A DNA stretch of 64,000 bases from positions 2,574,332 through 2,638,331 of the forward strand of contig NZ_DS989915.1 in the NCBI RefSeq assembly GCF_000155615.1, in the 5' to 3' direction. The translations under genes and the position numbers were made by a program. Source of the DNA: Alcanivorax sp. DG881. Lineage in GTDB: Bacteria; Pseudomonadota; Gammaproteobacteria; Pseudomonadales; Alcanivoracaceae. The notes below the pieces were generated by a model. The model ran no database searches, was not told the DNA's origin, and saw only the letters and a list, made by a program, of their open reading frames with translations. Positions 27,589 to 36,151 of this stretch are shown piece after piece (positions within the stretch are counted from its first letter, which is position 1; every line of letters begins with the position of its first letter).

Positions 27589-28017
27589 TTACCGGCTGGC
27601 TTCAATCCTGATGTCATCGCTGCCGGTGAGAATCAGTTGGCCCTGCTTGTTAATGTCGGCGTGATTGACGCCCTTGAGGGCGTCCATAAATTGCCGCTCC
27701 ATTTCCATCAGTGGTGCTGGGCAAGCCATCATGGTGACTCCGCCGGTGGTGATGGTGAAGCTGTCCTCGTTCTGCACGTAGGTGGCCATGTAGTTGTTGC
27801 AGGCGGCCTTGCCGGCCACTTGCCCAGGCTGATGAAAGTTCAGCGTGACGGTAGCGTCAGTGACGTCTTCGCCATTAAGCGATGTGACGAACCAGGCTTC
27901 TCCACGCAGCTGGCTCTCTTCAACCATGGTGCGTACCTCGTTGGTCGGCTGCCCTGTGCAGGCAGCCAGTAACAGTGCGGCGCTGCCCAGGAGCAGCGGA
28001 AGGCGAAATGGGGTCAT
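27589..28017 (-). CDS. META-domain (HslJ-like) lipoprotein
   Basis: A 142-residue predicted lipoprotein. The signal peptide ends in the lipobox LLAAC (Cys20). The rest is a META domain as in HslJ: GEAWFVTSLNGEDV, then NNYMATYVQNEDSFTI, then TMMACPAPLMEMERQFMDALKGV. Related E. coli HslJ is linked to heat and novobiocin resistance; here the role is unknown. Single gene on the minus strand. The 198 bases upstream show nothing notable. Confidence 0.83.
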   Translation of the reverse strand: MTPFRLPLLLGSAALLLAACTGQPTNEVRTMVEESQLRGEAWFVTSLNGEDVTDATVTLNFHQPGQVAGKAACNNYMATYVQNEDSFTITTGGVTMMACPAPLMEMERQFMDALKGVNHADINKQGQLILTGSDDIRIEASR

Positions 28018-28215
28018 GGTGTGTCCTTGTGAGACGTTGTTGGTTACTTAGTGTATGTGCGGGGCGATATGGTTCCCGGCCAGGCTGGCGTTTATTGATG
28101 TGGCGCAAGGTTGTTGCAATGTGCGGGGCGAGTGCGTTGACTGGTCGCGGAGGAACAGGACAATGCAGTGAATCCTCTTTTATCTTCACTTTTCTGATCG
28201 CAATGATGGCGGGCC

Positions 28216-28542
28216 ATGCTGAATACGTTGCTGGAATTTTATATTGAGCACCAGTGGTTGGCGTTGCCGCTGGCTATGTTGTCCGCGGTGGGGGTAGGCA
28301 TATTGTGGATGGGCTGGCTCAGTTTGATGCTGACGGCATTCGGTCAGCGGCGCTGGTTATGGGGGTTTGCGATTCTGTTACTACCCGTGCCGGCGTCTCC
28401 GTGCTTTGCGCTGCGCCACCCGACGTTGAATCCCTGGGCCAATCGGCTGGTGCTATGGGGGCTGCTGCTGGCGCTGCCGATCCTGGTGTTAACCGGCTGG
28501 TGGGGCTGGCTGGCATTGACCCAGGCAGCGCCCGCTGCCTGA
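28216..28542 (+). CDS. Small inner-membrane protein of unknown function
   Basis: A 108-residue hydrophobic protein with three likely membrane helices (about residues 14-42, 47-63 and 77-100). GGCGGG lies before the ATG. No family is recognised. It ends at the base next to the convergent flavin reductase gene. Hydrophobicity and a usable ribosome-binding site support it, but no motif does. Confidence 0.55.
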   Translation: MLNTLLEFYIEHQWLALPLAMLSAVGVGILWMGWLSLMLTAFGQRRWLWGFAILLLPVPASPCFALRHPTLNPWANRLVLWGLLLALPILVLTGWWGWLALTQAAPAA

Positions 28543-29187
28543 TCAGTCGTCGTCGCTTGTCAGCCAGTGTGCGGGCCTGTCTGGCTTGGCATAGCTGAGC
28601 CGCCCGATACGCTGGCTACGGTGGTAGCTGTCCAGCCCCGACAGGGCCACCGTCCCGGCCCGTTCAATATCGACAAGGCCATCATCGCCCAGCACCTCGT
28701 CGGGTAGCAGGATATGTTCGATGGCACCGATCACCAGCACGGTGTTGTTCACCGCCAGGGTCTGCACTTCCTTCACCGCCATGCCCAGTTTTATCCGCGC
28801 CTGTGCCACGAAGGGGGCGGAAAAGTCGGGCAGGTAGGCCGGGCTTAGCCCGGTAGCGGTAAACTCGGAGATCTCCCGGGGGTAACGGGCGGCGGTCTGG
28901 TGGGCGGCTTCGAGGATGTCAGCATGGACCTGGTTGAGCGTATAAACGCCACTGCCCTGCAGGTATTCCAGGCTATGCCGATCCACCGAATGCGGACGCA
29001 AAATCATCCCCATCAATGCCGGGTCGGCCCCGATATGAAAGCAGGAACCGACCATGGCCAGGTTTTCCTGTCCGCTCTCGGAGCGTGTGCCCACCAGGTT
29101 GGCGCTTTTGAAGCCGGACAGGCTATTGATCAGATTGACCCGCTCCCCGCGGGGTAAATCCTTGAGTGTATCGGTTGTCAGATGCAT
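28543..29187 (-). CDS. Flavin reductase family protein (FMN split barrel)
   Basis: A 214-residue protein with the FMN-binding split-barrel pattern: SGFKSANLVGTRSESGQENLAMVGSCFHIG near the start and the GMILRP strand, then VLVIGAIEHILLPDEVLGDDG. Such proteins reduce FMN or FAD with NAD(P)H, or use bound FMN directly; some supply reduced flavin to monooxygenases. No partner oxygenase is adjacent. It is convergent with the small membrane protein gene. Confidence 0.8.
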   Translation of the reverse strand: MHLTTDTLKDLPRGERVNLINSLSGFKSANLVGTRSESGQENLAMVGSCFHIGADPALMGMILRPHSVDRHSLEYLQGSGVYTLNQVHADILEAAHQTAARYPREISEFTATGLSPAYLPDFSAPFVAQARIKLGMAVKEVQTLAVNNTVLVIGAIEHILLPDEVLGDDGLVDIERAGTVALSGLDSYHRSQRIGRLSYAKPDRPAHWLTSDDD

Positions 29188-29257
29188 GGTGTGATCCCTC
29201 CCAGGCCCGTATTATCGGTAGGTGCCGTGAGCAAACCGTGGAGACCCGTTACCGGCT

Positions 29258-30217
29258 ATGGCAAACCCTTTCGATCGCGATCAGATTATTCAGCAGTGGC
29301 AGCCCTTGAATTGGGAGGCTTTCGACCCGCTGAGTGAATCCAGCCAGCGCTATGTGGCGTACTACGGTCTCAATTTTGCTGATCGCCTGCCGGACCTGGA
29401 GCATGGCTTCGGTTATTTCGAGGCGGCGGGGCATATGCTTTCCGTGCATGGCTGGCGACCCCGGCCGCCCCATCAGCCGCGTGGTACCGTGCTGATCTGT
29501 CACGGTTACTTTGACCATGTGGGATTGTACCGGCATGTGATCGGTCATGTGCTGGAACTGGGCTATGCGGTACTCGCCTATGATCTGCCCGGCCATGGCT
29601 TGAGTACGGGCCCGCAGGCCGTGATCGACGATTTTCGTACCTACCGCGACGTGCTGGAGCAGTGTCTGTCACTGGCGAGCAATTCTTTTCCCAAGCCCTG
29701 GCATGTGATTGCCCAGAGCACCGGCGGTGCTATCGTGATGGATTACCTGGTCAGCCGTGGTGAGGGTGATGAAAATCCTTTCGAGCAGGTGATTCTGCTG
29801 GCGCCACTGGTGCGACCGTTCAAGTGGGGAACCGCGCGCTGGTTGCACACCGTGGTCAGTCCGTTTGCCAAAACCCTGAAACGGGTTTTTACCATCAATT
29901 CCAACGATCCGGATTTTCTCGATTTTCTGGAAAACAGGGACCCTTTGCAGGCGCGGCGTATTTCCGCCATCTGGGTGAGCGCCCTGAAGAAATGGATGCC
30001 GGGTTTTGAAAAAGCGTCGCGAATAAAGGTGTCGCCGGTGGTGATTCAGGGGGACAAGGATGAAACGGTTGATTGGCAATATAACCTGGAGATGATCAAG
30101 AAAAAGTTTGAGAGCCCCGATATTCGTATGCTGCCCGGGGCTCGTCACCAGCTTGCCAATGAGAATGAAGCGTTCAGACGTAAAATTTTCGCGATTATTG
30201 ACGAGTATCTGGCCTAA
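29258..30217 (+). CDS. Alpha/beta hydrolase (monoacylglycerol lipase-like)
   Basis: A 319-residue serine hydrolase. The oxyanion-hole region is LICHGYFDHVG, followed by YDLPGHGLSTG, typical of lysophospholipase/monoglyceride lipases. The nucleophile elbow reads AQSTGG (A-x-S-x-G), Asp is in QGDKDETVD and His in GARHQL. No signal peptide, so cytosolic. Probable substrate is a monoacylglycerol or other lipid ester. Confidence 0.85.
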   Translation: MANPFDRDQIIQQWQPLNWEAFDPLSESSQRYVAYYGLNFADRLPDLEHGFGYFEAAGHMLSVHGWRPRPPHQPRGTVLICHGYFDHVGLYRHVIGHVLELGYAVLAYDLPGHGLSTGPQAVIDDFRTYRDVLEQCLSLASNSFPKPWHVIAQSTGGAIVMDYLVSRGEGDENPFEQVILLAPLVRPFKWGTARWLHTVVSPFAKTLKRVFTINSNDPDFLDFLENRDPLQARRISAIWVSALKKWMPGFEKASRIKVSPVVIQGDKDETVDWQYNLEMIKKKFESPDIRMLPGARHQLANENEAFRRKIFAIIDEYLA

Positions 30218-30321
30218 AGGCATTTTTTTACGCTTTGTTACTTGAGCCGGTTGCCGCTTTGTAACAATGTGGATTCACGGTTCCTGACCAGGGAATTTTG
30301 TGTTTTTACAAGGAGTCTACA

Positions 30322-30846
30322 ATGAACAGTAAATGGATGTTGGCCGCTGCTTCCGGTGCGGTCTTGTTGAGTCAGGCTGCCGTGGCAGACCTGAATGCAG
30401 GCGTCAATGCTGCCGTGAATGCCCAGGCAGATGCCGATGCTGCTGAACAGACTGTTCGTGACCAGCGAGATGCGGCCAAGACAGATGCCAAGCAGGCAGA
30501 AAAAGATGCGCGGGCGCAGCGTGATCAAATGGAGAGCGATGCCAAAGCCCGCCATGACGAAATGAAAGAAGACGCCAAGGCAAAGCGTGATGCCATGAAG
30601 GATGACGCAAACGCCATGGGCGATGATGCCCGTGCCAAGCACGATGCCAACATGAAAAAAATGGAAGAAAACCGTGACGCCGCGCGTCAGCGTCATGAAG
30701 ATGCCATGAATAATGCGCAAGGGGCTGGCGCCAATGCCAACGCTGAAATGAAAGCGGGGGCCGCCGGTGTCAATGCGGAGGCGAAAGCGGATGCCAAGGC
30801 GGGCGCTGAGAAGAAAGAAAAATCCTGGTATAACTTCTGGGATTAA
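30322..30846 (+). CDS. Secreted alanine/aspartate/lysine-rich coiled-coil protein
   Basis: A 174-residue protein that I do not recognise. A signal peptide covers about residues 1-22 (ending SQAAVA). The mature part is almost all Ala, Asp, Lys, Glu, Arg, Met and Gln, arranged as a long highly charged helix (repeats such as KTDAKQAEKDARAQRDQ and AKARHDEMKEDAKAKRD) with an Ala/Gly-rich tail and the aromatic end SWYNFWD. AAGGAG precedes the ATG and a strong terminator follows. It probably forms a periplasmic or surface coiled coil; function unknown. Confidence 0.8.
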   Translation: MNSKWMLAAASGAVLLSQAAVADLNAGVNAAVNAQADADAAEQTVRDQRDAAKTDAKQAEKDARAQRDQMESDAKARHDEMKEDAKAKRDAMKDDANAMGDDARAKHDANMKKMEENRDAARQRHEDAMNNAQGAGANANAEMKAGAAGVNAEAKADAKAGAEKKEKSWYNFWD

Positions 30847-30862
30847 TATTCTTTCCGGGATC

Positions 30863-30892
30863 AAAAAAGGCCGCGATTCGCGGCCTTTTTTT
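30863..30892 (+). terminator. Rho-independent terminator of the coiled-coil protein gene
   Basis: A GGCCGCG / CGCGGCC stem with three-base loop, an A-tract before and seven Ts after. Confidence 0.92.
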
Positions 30893-30943
30893 GTTGTTGT
30901 AAGCGTTGATTGATGAACAGTTTTTAGCGTTTGCCGTCGCGCC

Positions 30944-31597
30944 TCAGTATTGGTTCACGGTGCCATTTTCGCCTACCAGTACCACGTCGGCAGGCCGCTT
31001 GGCGAACAGGCCATTGGTGACGACGCCAACGATATTGTTGAGCGTGGTTTCCAGTTCAATCGGGTTGGTGATATCCAGGTTGTGCACATCGAGAATGATA
31101 TTGCCGTTGTCCGTGACAAAGCCTTCGCGGTATTCCGGTTGCCCACCCAGTGCGACGAGTTTACGGGCCACATAAGAGCGGGCCATGGGGATCACTTCTA
31201 CCGGTAGCGGGAACGCGCCGAGGCGTTTCACCTGCTTGGAGGCATCCACAATGCAGATGAATTCCCGCGCTGCGGCGGCGACAATTTTTTCCCGGGTGAG
31301 TGCGCCGCCGCCGCCCTTGATCATTTCCCGGTGGCTGTTCACTTCGTCTGCCCCGTCCACATACACCGACAGGTTGCCTACATCATTCAGCGAGAAAACC
31401 TCAATGCCATGTTGCTTGAGGCGTTCGGCAGTAGCCTCGGAGCTGGCTACGGCGCCTTTGATGCGATCCTTGAGGGAGGCCAGTCCGTCGATAAAGAAGT
31501 TGGCGGTGGAGCCGGTGCCCACGCCGATGATTTCCCCTTCGGGGACAAAACGCAGTGCGGCTTCGGCCACCTGCTTTTTCAGCGCATCCTGATCCAT
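30944..31597 (-). CDS. rpiA: Ribose-5-phosphate isomerase A
   Basis: Interconverts ribose-5-phosphate and ribulose-5-phosphate. The 217-residue protein has [22 protein letters not shown] (catalytic Asp residues), [17 protein letters not shown] and the later [19 protein letters not shown] precedes the ATG. It is divergent from ilvA, a pairing common in pseudomonads. Confidence 0.97.
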   Translation of the reverse strand: MDQDALKKQVAEAALRFVPEGEIIGVGTGSTANFFIDGLASLKDRIKGAVASSEATAERLKQHGIEVFSLNDVGNLSVYVDGADEVNSHREMIKGGGGALTREKIVAAAAREFICIVDASKQVKRLGAFPLPVEVIPMARSYVARKLVALGGQPEYREGFVTDNGNIILDVHNLDITNPIELETTLNNIVGVVTNGLFAKRPADVVLVGENGTVNQY

Positions 31598-31753
31598 GTG
31601 GCTGTCCTGTCGTAGTGTGGGTGTGTGTCGACCGTGAAAGGTGCGCCAATTATAGGCCAGCGGCGCCCCTGACTCGACCCCGGCCTATCGCATTTGTGGC
31701 GGCCAGCCCCTAGACTATTCCTTTCCCTTCACAGAATGAGCCCGGAACCCTCC

Positions 31754-33271
31754 ATGTTGGACAAATACGTTAAACGGATACTGCAATCCCGCGTCTACGA
31801 CGTGGCGGTGGAAACTCCCATTCATGCAGCGCCGTTGATTTCCAAACGTATTGGCAACCGGGTGCTGCTCAAGCGTGAGGATCTGCAGCCGGTGTTCTCC
31901 TTCAAGCTGCGTGGTGCCTACAACAAGCTGTGTCAGCTGACGCAAGAGCAGCTCGCCCTTGGGGTGATCTGCGCGTCGGCGGGCAATCATGCCCAGGGGC
32001 TGGCGCTGGCCGCGTCGTCCATGGGCATCAAGGCAACCATCGTAATGCCGCGCACCACGCCGGACATCAAGGTAAGTTCCGTGCGTCGCCATGGCGGCAA
32101 GGTGGTGCTGCACGGCGACAGTTTTGATGAAGCGCTGGCCCAGGCCCTGAAACTGCAGGCCCGTGACAACCTGACCTTTGTTCATCCCTACGATGATCCG
32201 GATGTGATTGCCGGGCAGGGTACCGTAGGCATGGAGATTCTGCGCCAGCAAAGCCGCGATCTGGATGCGATTTTTATCCCGGTGGGCGGCGGTGGCCTGG
32301 CGGCCGGTGTGGCGGCTTATGTGAAATACGTGCGCCCGGATGTGAAAGTGATCGCGGTAGAGCCGGAGGATGCGGCCTGCCTGAAAGCGGCGCTGGAGAA
32401 AAAGCGTCGGGTTACGCTGCCTGAAGTGGGGCTGTTTGCCGACGGTGTTGCGGTGAAACAGATCGGCAAGGAAACCTACAAGGTGCTGCGTGACCATGTG
32501 GATGAGGTGATCACCGCCAGCACCGATGAAATCTGTGCGGCCATCAAGGACGCGTTCGAGGATACCCGTGCCATCTGCGAACCGGCGGGGGCGCTGGCAC
32601 TGGCCGGTTTGAAAAACTGGGTGGCGAAGCACGATGTGCGAGACCAGACCCTGGTAGCGATTCAAAGTGGCGCCAATGTGAATTTTGACCGCCTGCGTCA
32701 TGTGTCAGAGCGTGCCGAGCTGGGTGAGCAGCGCGAGGCGATCCTGGCGGTGACCATTCCGGAGAAGCCGGGGGCGTTTCGGGCATTCTGTCAGGCCCTC
32801 GGGCGGCGCGGAATCACCGAATTCAACTACCGTTACAGTGATGATCGCGATGCCAATATTTTTGTGGGTATCCAGTTACGCCCGGGCGGTGAGGCGCTGC
32901 AGGCGCTGATGAGCGAATTGCAGGAGCGTGGTTATCCGGTGGTGGATATGAGTGGCAACGAAATGGCCAAGCTGCATATCCGCCATCTGGTTGGAGGCCA
33001 TACCTCACGCCAGGACCTGCAGGAGCGTCTGTTTCGGGTGGAGTTCCCGGAGCGCCCGGGGGCGTTGATGAAATTTCTGCAGTCGCTGGGCGAAAAATGG
33101 AACATCAGCCTGTTCCATTACCGCAACCATGGCGCGGCCTATGGCCGTGTGCTGGTGGGTTTCCAGGTGGAGGAGGGCAAGCAGGCCAGGCTATTGGCCG
33201 ACCTCAAGAAGGTGCCCTATCCCATGGTGGAAGAAAGCGACAACCCTGCCTACCGGCTATTTTTGAACTAA
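31754..33271 (+). CDS. ilvA: Threonine deaminase (biosynthetic)
   Basis: A PLP enzyme of 505 residues converting threonine to 2-oxobutanoate, the first step to isoleucine. The PLP lysine is in VFSFKLRGAYNK; ASAGNHAQG and the glycine loop PVGGGGLAAG follow. Two ACT-like regulatory modules (about residues 330-410 and 425-500; ILAVTIPEKPGAFRAF and LFRVEFPERPGALMKF) mark the allosteric biosynthetic form. MLDKYVKRIL matches the usual N-terminus; two upstream starts (31694, 31736) seem unlikely. Confidence 0.96.
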   Translation: MLDKYVKRILQSRVYDVAVETPIHAAPLISKRIGNRVLLKREDLQPVFSFKLRGAYNKLCQLTQEQLALGVICASAGNHAQGLALAASSMGIKATIVMPRTTPDIKVSSVRRHGGKVVLHGDSFDEALAQALKLQARDNLTFVHPYDDPDVIAGQGTVGMEILRQQSRDLDAIFIPVGGGGLAAGVAAYVKYVRPDVKVIAVEPEDAACLKAALEKKRRVTLPEVGLFADGVAVKQIGKETYKVLRDHVDEVITASTDEICAAIKDAFEDTRAICEPAGALALAGLKNWVAKHDVRDQTLVAIQSGANVNFDRLRHVSERAELGEQREAILAVTIPEKPGAFRAFCQALGRRGITEFNYRYSDDRDANIFVGIQLRPGGEALQALMSELQERGYPVVDMSGNEMAKLHIRHLVGGHTSRQDLQERLFRVEFPERPGALMKFLQSLGEKWNISLFHYRNHGAAYGRVLVGFQVEEGKQARLLADLKKVPYPMVEESDNPAYRLFLN

Positions 33272-33610
33272 CGCCGGTTTAACCGGTCAGTTAATCGGCG
33301 TAGCCGTTGCTGGTTCGTTAGCGCCCTGCTTTTCGCTCGATGATCGCTAACCTGTTGATTTTACATTGTCTGCTGTGTGCGCACCGTGTTAGCTTGACGT
33401 GAAATACGCCCTGCGACACTGGAGAGTTAGCGGGGTGTTCTGTTAAGAAGTGTCAGCAAGCAGCGCTAACTGCTTGACTTTACATTTGGAAATGATCAAA
33501 TTTTGACCCACTTGGCATTTTATGCTGTTAAATCAGATTAAGGTGACAATCTTGTTAATACTTTTGGGTCACTTTTTTCATATTGCTGTACCATTTTGGG
33601 GAATAGAACA
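33272..33610. other. Intergenic region with imperfect direct repeats
   Basis: AT-richer than its surroundings. Two imperfect direct repeats, CGCTAACCTGTTGATTTTAC (33345-) and CGCTAACTGCTTGACTTTAC (33464-), start 119 bases apart, and a TGACCCA / TGGGTCA inverted pair lies at 33504 and 33565. These may be regulatory sites for the small gene that follows; no terminator for ilvA was recognised. Confidence 0.45.
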
Positions 33611-33760
33611 ATGAAGAAAAAGCCGGACGCCCTGGTGCTACTGGCGGTTGTTTTCGGGTTAGGTGTGCTGGTTAGCAGCCTGACTCATGGTGGAAATGAA
33701 CCGGATTACCAGCGTTACGCTGACAGTGCAGGCATTACCGTTACTCACACGCAGCAGTAA
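33611..33760 (+). CDS. 49-residue single-pass membrane protein
   Basis: An ATG with GGGGA ten bases upstream opens a 49-codon frame, starting MKKKPDA, followed by a hydrophobic helix (about residues 7-24) and a polar tail ending THTQQ. The positive-inside N-terminus and single helix fit a small inner-membrane protein with its tail in the periplasm. Its last 20 bases overlap the convergent ygfA gene. The long AT-rich upstream region looks like a promoter. Unknown function; short length limits certainty. Confidence 0.55.
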   Translation: MKKKPDALVLLAVVFGLGVLVSSLTHGGNEPDYQRYADSAGITVTHTQQ

Positions 33761-34340
33761 CCACGCTATCCACCGGTTGGTCCCACGGGGCCACCGGTAT
33801 CTCACCTCGCGCCATTTTCTGAAAATCGTACCCAGCGGCCACCAGCCGTGGCCGGCGCGGATGCCGTGCCAATTGTGCCAGGGTGCGGTCGTAGTAGCCC
33901 CCTCCCATGCCCAGTCGATACCCCGCCTCATCAAAGGCCACGGCGGGCAGGATAATCACATCCAGCGCCCACAGGGCCCGCCCACGATAGCGCAGAGCGG
34001 GTTCGTGAATGCCGTAGGCATTGGCGCGCATGGGGTGATGATGCCGCCAGAGGCGAAATTGCAGGTGTCCGGGGCGCAGGGCGTCGACAAAAGGCAGATA
34101 GGTGGAGGCCTGCTGAAAGCGAGGGTGGCGCAGGGCGGGGCGTACATCCAGCTCGCCGTCGTTGGGCAGGTAGATAGCCACGTGGCGGGCAGGGCGATGC
34201 TGAATTGCTCGGGCCAGGGCTGGGCCGAAACGGGCGCTGGCGCGGCGGCGTTGGCCGACGCTGAGGGCGCGACGTTGCTGCCGGAACTGGCGGCGTAATT
34301 GCTGGCGTTGCCGCGTGGTGGTGATTTTCGCGTCAGGCAT
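33741..34340 (-). CDS. ygfA: 5-formyltetrahydrofolate cyclo-ligase
   Basis: Converts 5-formyl-THF to 5,10-methenyl-THF using ATP. The 199-residue protein has basic R-Q-rich N-terminal helix, YLPNDGELD, and the signature DVIILPAVAFDEAGYRLGMGGGYYDRTL. Position directly downstream of the 6S RNA gene is conserved in gammaproteobacteria, where both are co-transcribed. Confidence 0.93.
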   Translation of the reverse strand: MPDAKITTTRQRQQLRRQFRQQRRALSVGQRRRASARFGPALARAIQHRPARHVAIYLPNDGELDVRPALRHPRFQQASTYLPFVDALRPGHLQFRLWRHHHPMRANAYGIHEPALRYRGRALWALDVIILPAVAFDEAGYRLGMGGGYYDRTLAQLARHPRRPRLVAAGYDFQKMARGEIPVAPWDQPVDSVVTAACE

Positions 34341-34369
34341 CGGGTATCCGGCGTCAGCGATAATAAAGG

Positions 34370-34554
34370 GTGCTTCCCGGCCCGCCGCTGCGGGTTTGAC
34401 CCTTGAACCGAAGGTTCAAGGTGGCGGCAGCAGCCTTGCCCTCAGGCTTTCCGCTCAATAGGCGGACATGCACACGGACAAGGCAATATATGCCCCCGGG
34501 TAGTACATTATCGGCAAGGGGACTTGACCCTCTGGCGCACGGGCCAGGAAGCAC
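34370..34554 (-). ncRNA. ssrS: 6S RNA
   Basis: A 185-base RNA that binds the sigma-70 RNA polymerase holoenzyme in stationary phase. Ends pair as GTGCTTCC/GGAAGCAC and then GGCCCG/CGGGCC, forming the closing stem. Conserved landmarks are the GTCAAGTCCCC segment on the 5' side and the CCTTGAACC-TTC-GGTTCAAGG hairpin followed by GTCAAACCC on the 3' side. It lies between zapA and ygfA, its standard location. Boundaries are from the closing stem. Confidence 0.93.
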
Positions 34555-34562
34555 TTGAGGCC

Positions 34563-34592
34563 ATTATATCAGTGGTGCGGGGGGCGGGTCAG
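34563..34592 (-). promoter_or_regulatory. Promoter of 6S RNA
   Basis: On the minus strand a perfect TATAAT (34563-34568) lies 18 bases from CTGACC (34587-34592). The -10 ends 8 bases before the first paired base of 6S RNA. Confidence 0.7.
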
Positions 34593-34681
34593 TCTTGACA
34601 GGGCAGGGATTTCGTTGGTGGTTCTTGGTCTGGATGCGAAGCCGCTGCAAGAGGTGCTCCTACAGGCGAGGCGGAGAAGAG

Positions 34682-34993
34682 TTACAGTTTCCGGCGGGCG
34701 TCTTCGAAGGCCTGGATTTCGTCTTCCAGGCGGCCGAGCAGGGCCTGCACCCGGGCTTCGCTTTCGGAATCCTGGGAGACGCTCTGGCGGGCGCGGAGCA
34801 GTTCGTGGCTCATGTTCAGGGCCGTCATGATGGCAATGCGTTCCAGGCCGATGACATTGGCATCACGCACTTCGCGCATCTGTTCGTCCAGATAACGGGC
34901 GGCCGCCAGCAGGTTGTCCTGTTCCCCGGCGGGGCAGGCGACGCGATACTCCTTGTCCAGTAGATGAATTACCAGGGAGTTTTCGTTAGACAT
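34682..34993 (-). CDS. zapA: Cell division protein ZapA
   Basis: A 103-residue FtsZ-ring-associated protein that bundles FtsZ filaments. The N-terminal IHLLDKEYRVACPAGEQDNLLAAARYLDEQMRE and the C-terminal coiled coil (about residues 70-100) match ZapA. It is upstream of the 6S RNA gene and 51 bases downstream of a small coiled-coil gene, the usual order. Confidence 0.93.
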   Translation of the reverse strand: MSNENSLVIHLLDKEYRVACPAGEQDNLLAAARYLDEQMREVRDANVIGLERIAIMTALNMSHELLRARQSVSQDSESEARVQALLGRLEDEIQAFEDARRKL

Positions 34994-35044
34994 TCCGGAT
35001 TACACCGCATTGGCTGTGAGTCAGAGTCAGGCAGGCGATCACGC

Positions 35045-35257
35045 TCAGGATTCCTGCTCGAGAGATTTCAGACGCGAGATGATGGCCTCGACTTTACTGC
35101 GGGCCGCATCATTTTTTTTCAGTAACTGGGCCCGTTCTTCCACCAGTTTGCTCTCGCGATCATGCAAGGCCTGGTTCTCTTGACGCAGCCGCGCGCTGAT
35201 GCGCAGCAGGTCATCGACTCGGGCTTCCAGTTGCCTCAGTTGTTGTTCCGTCGTCAT
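35045..35257 (-). CDS. ZapB-like coiled-coil protein (TIGR02449 type)
   Basis: A 70-residue protein, nearly all coiled coil (LRQLEARVDDLLRISARLRQENQALHD, then a second helix to the C-terminus). It matches the family placed next to zapA in many gammaproteobacteria and is thought to be linked to division by position and likeness to ZapB. Forms an operon with zapA, 51 bases apart. Confidence 0.82.
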   Translation of the reverse strand: MTTEQQLRQLEARVDDLLRISARLRQENQALHDRESKLVEERAQLLKKNDAARSKVEAIISRLKSLEQES

Positions 35258-35491
35258 GGCAAAATGGTCGCTGTTCGCCTAAGGTAGCTCCCCTGCACCT
35301 TACCGGTATTTTCCGGTGATGGCGCCCCCACCCGGATTGCAGGCTTTTTGTACTATAGGTGTGGGGTCTGTAAGGGTCAATGAAATTCAAGTGTGATAGC
35401 CACTTAGCACACACTTCTCAGGTAATCCCCAACTCTGCTTCCCGGGGCCGCCGCGCCAGCGGATCACCGGCTGTTGAAAACGGAAAGACGC

Positions 35492-36082
35492 ATGTCCAAC
35501 GATATTGATTTTGAGGTTCTCGTCCAGGGGCTGGCTGCGGCCGGCGTAAAGCATTCTCCCAGTGAATTGCAGGGGGTGATTGCCGGCCTGCTGGCCACCG
35601 GTCACGGCGGCCATAATGAGGAACTGCTTGGGGTGCTGGCTGCCCACGTGGATATGCCGGAGGGCTTCGGTGCCGAGATGAATGGCGCCTTACTGACGGT
35701 TCGGGACCAGTTGCACGGCGGTTATCAGGGCACCGGTCTGGAGCTGAACCTGCTGCTGCCGGCGGATGAGGATGATCTGGGCTTGCGGGTGGCGGCACTG
35801 GCCCAGTGGAGCGAAGGCTTTCTGGTGGGCTTTGGCACCGGCTCGGCCAACACCCACGACAAGGATCTGTCGCCGGGCGTGCAGGAAGCGCTGTCGGATC
35901 TGGCGGCGATCAGCCAGGTCGCCACGCCGGATGATGACGGCGACGCCGAGGAAGACATGTTCGAGCAGGTGGCCGAGCACTGCCGCATGTCTGCCCTGAT
36001 GATTTACACTGAACTGGTCATGCGCCATCAGGGCAAGCCGGAGTCGGCGCCAGCGGATAAAACACCGCCAACTCGGCATTAA
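35492..36082 (+). CDS. ygfB: YgfB / UPF0149 family protein
   Basis: A 196-residue YecA/YgfB-family protein: SPSELQGVIAGLL near the start, then WSEGFLVGFGTG and the acidic stretch TPDDDGDAEEDMFEQVAEHCRMSALMIYTEL. In Pseudomonas a YgfB protein modulates the AlpA regulator and beta-lactam tolerance; here the role is open. GGAAAG precedes the ATG at 35492. It lies upstream of pepP, the conserved order. Confidence 0.9.
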   Translation: MSNDIDFEVLVQGLAAAGVKHSPSELQGVIAGLLATGHGGHNEELLGVLAAHVDMPEGFGAEMNGALLTVRDQLHGGYQGTGLELNLLLPADEDDLGLRVAALAQWSEGFLVGFGTGSANTHDKDLSPGVQEALSDLAAISQVATPDDDGDAEEDMFEQVAEHCRMSALMIYTELVMRHQGKPESAPADKTPPTRH

Positions 36083-36083
36083 G

Positions 36084-36136
36084 TGTTGGGCGTCAGACGT
36101 CTGGCGTGTTGCGTGAAGCGTGCCGCCTGTTGCGTT
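36084..36136. repeat. GCGTC/GCGTG repeat between ygfB and pepP
   Basis: A run of GGCGTCAGACGTCTGGCG followed by GTTGCGTGAAGCGTG and GTTGCGTT, of the same family as those around metK and tkt. Confidence 0.55.
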
Positions 36137-36151
36137 ATTTAAGGAGTCGTT

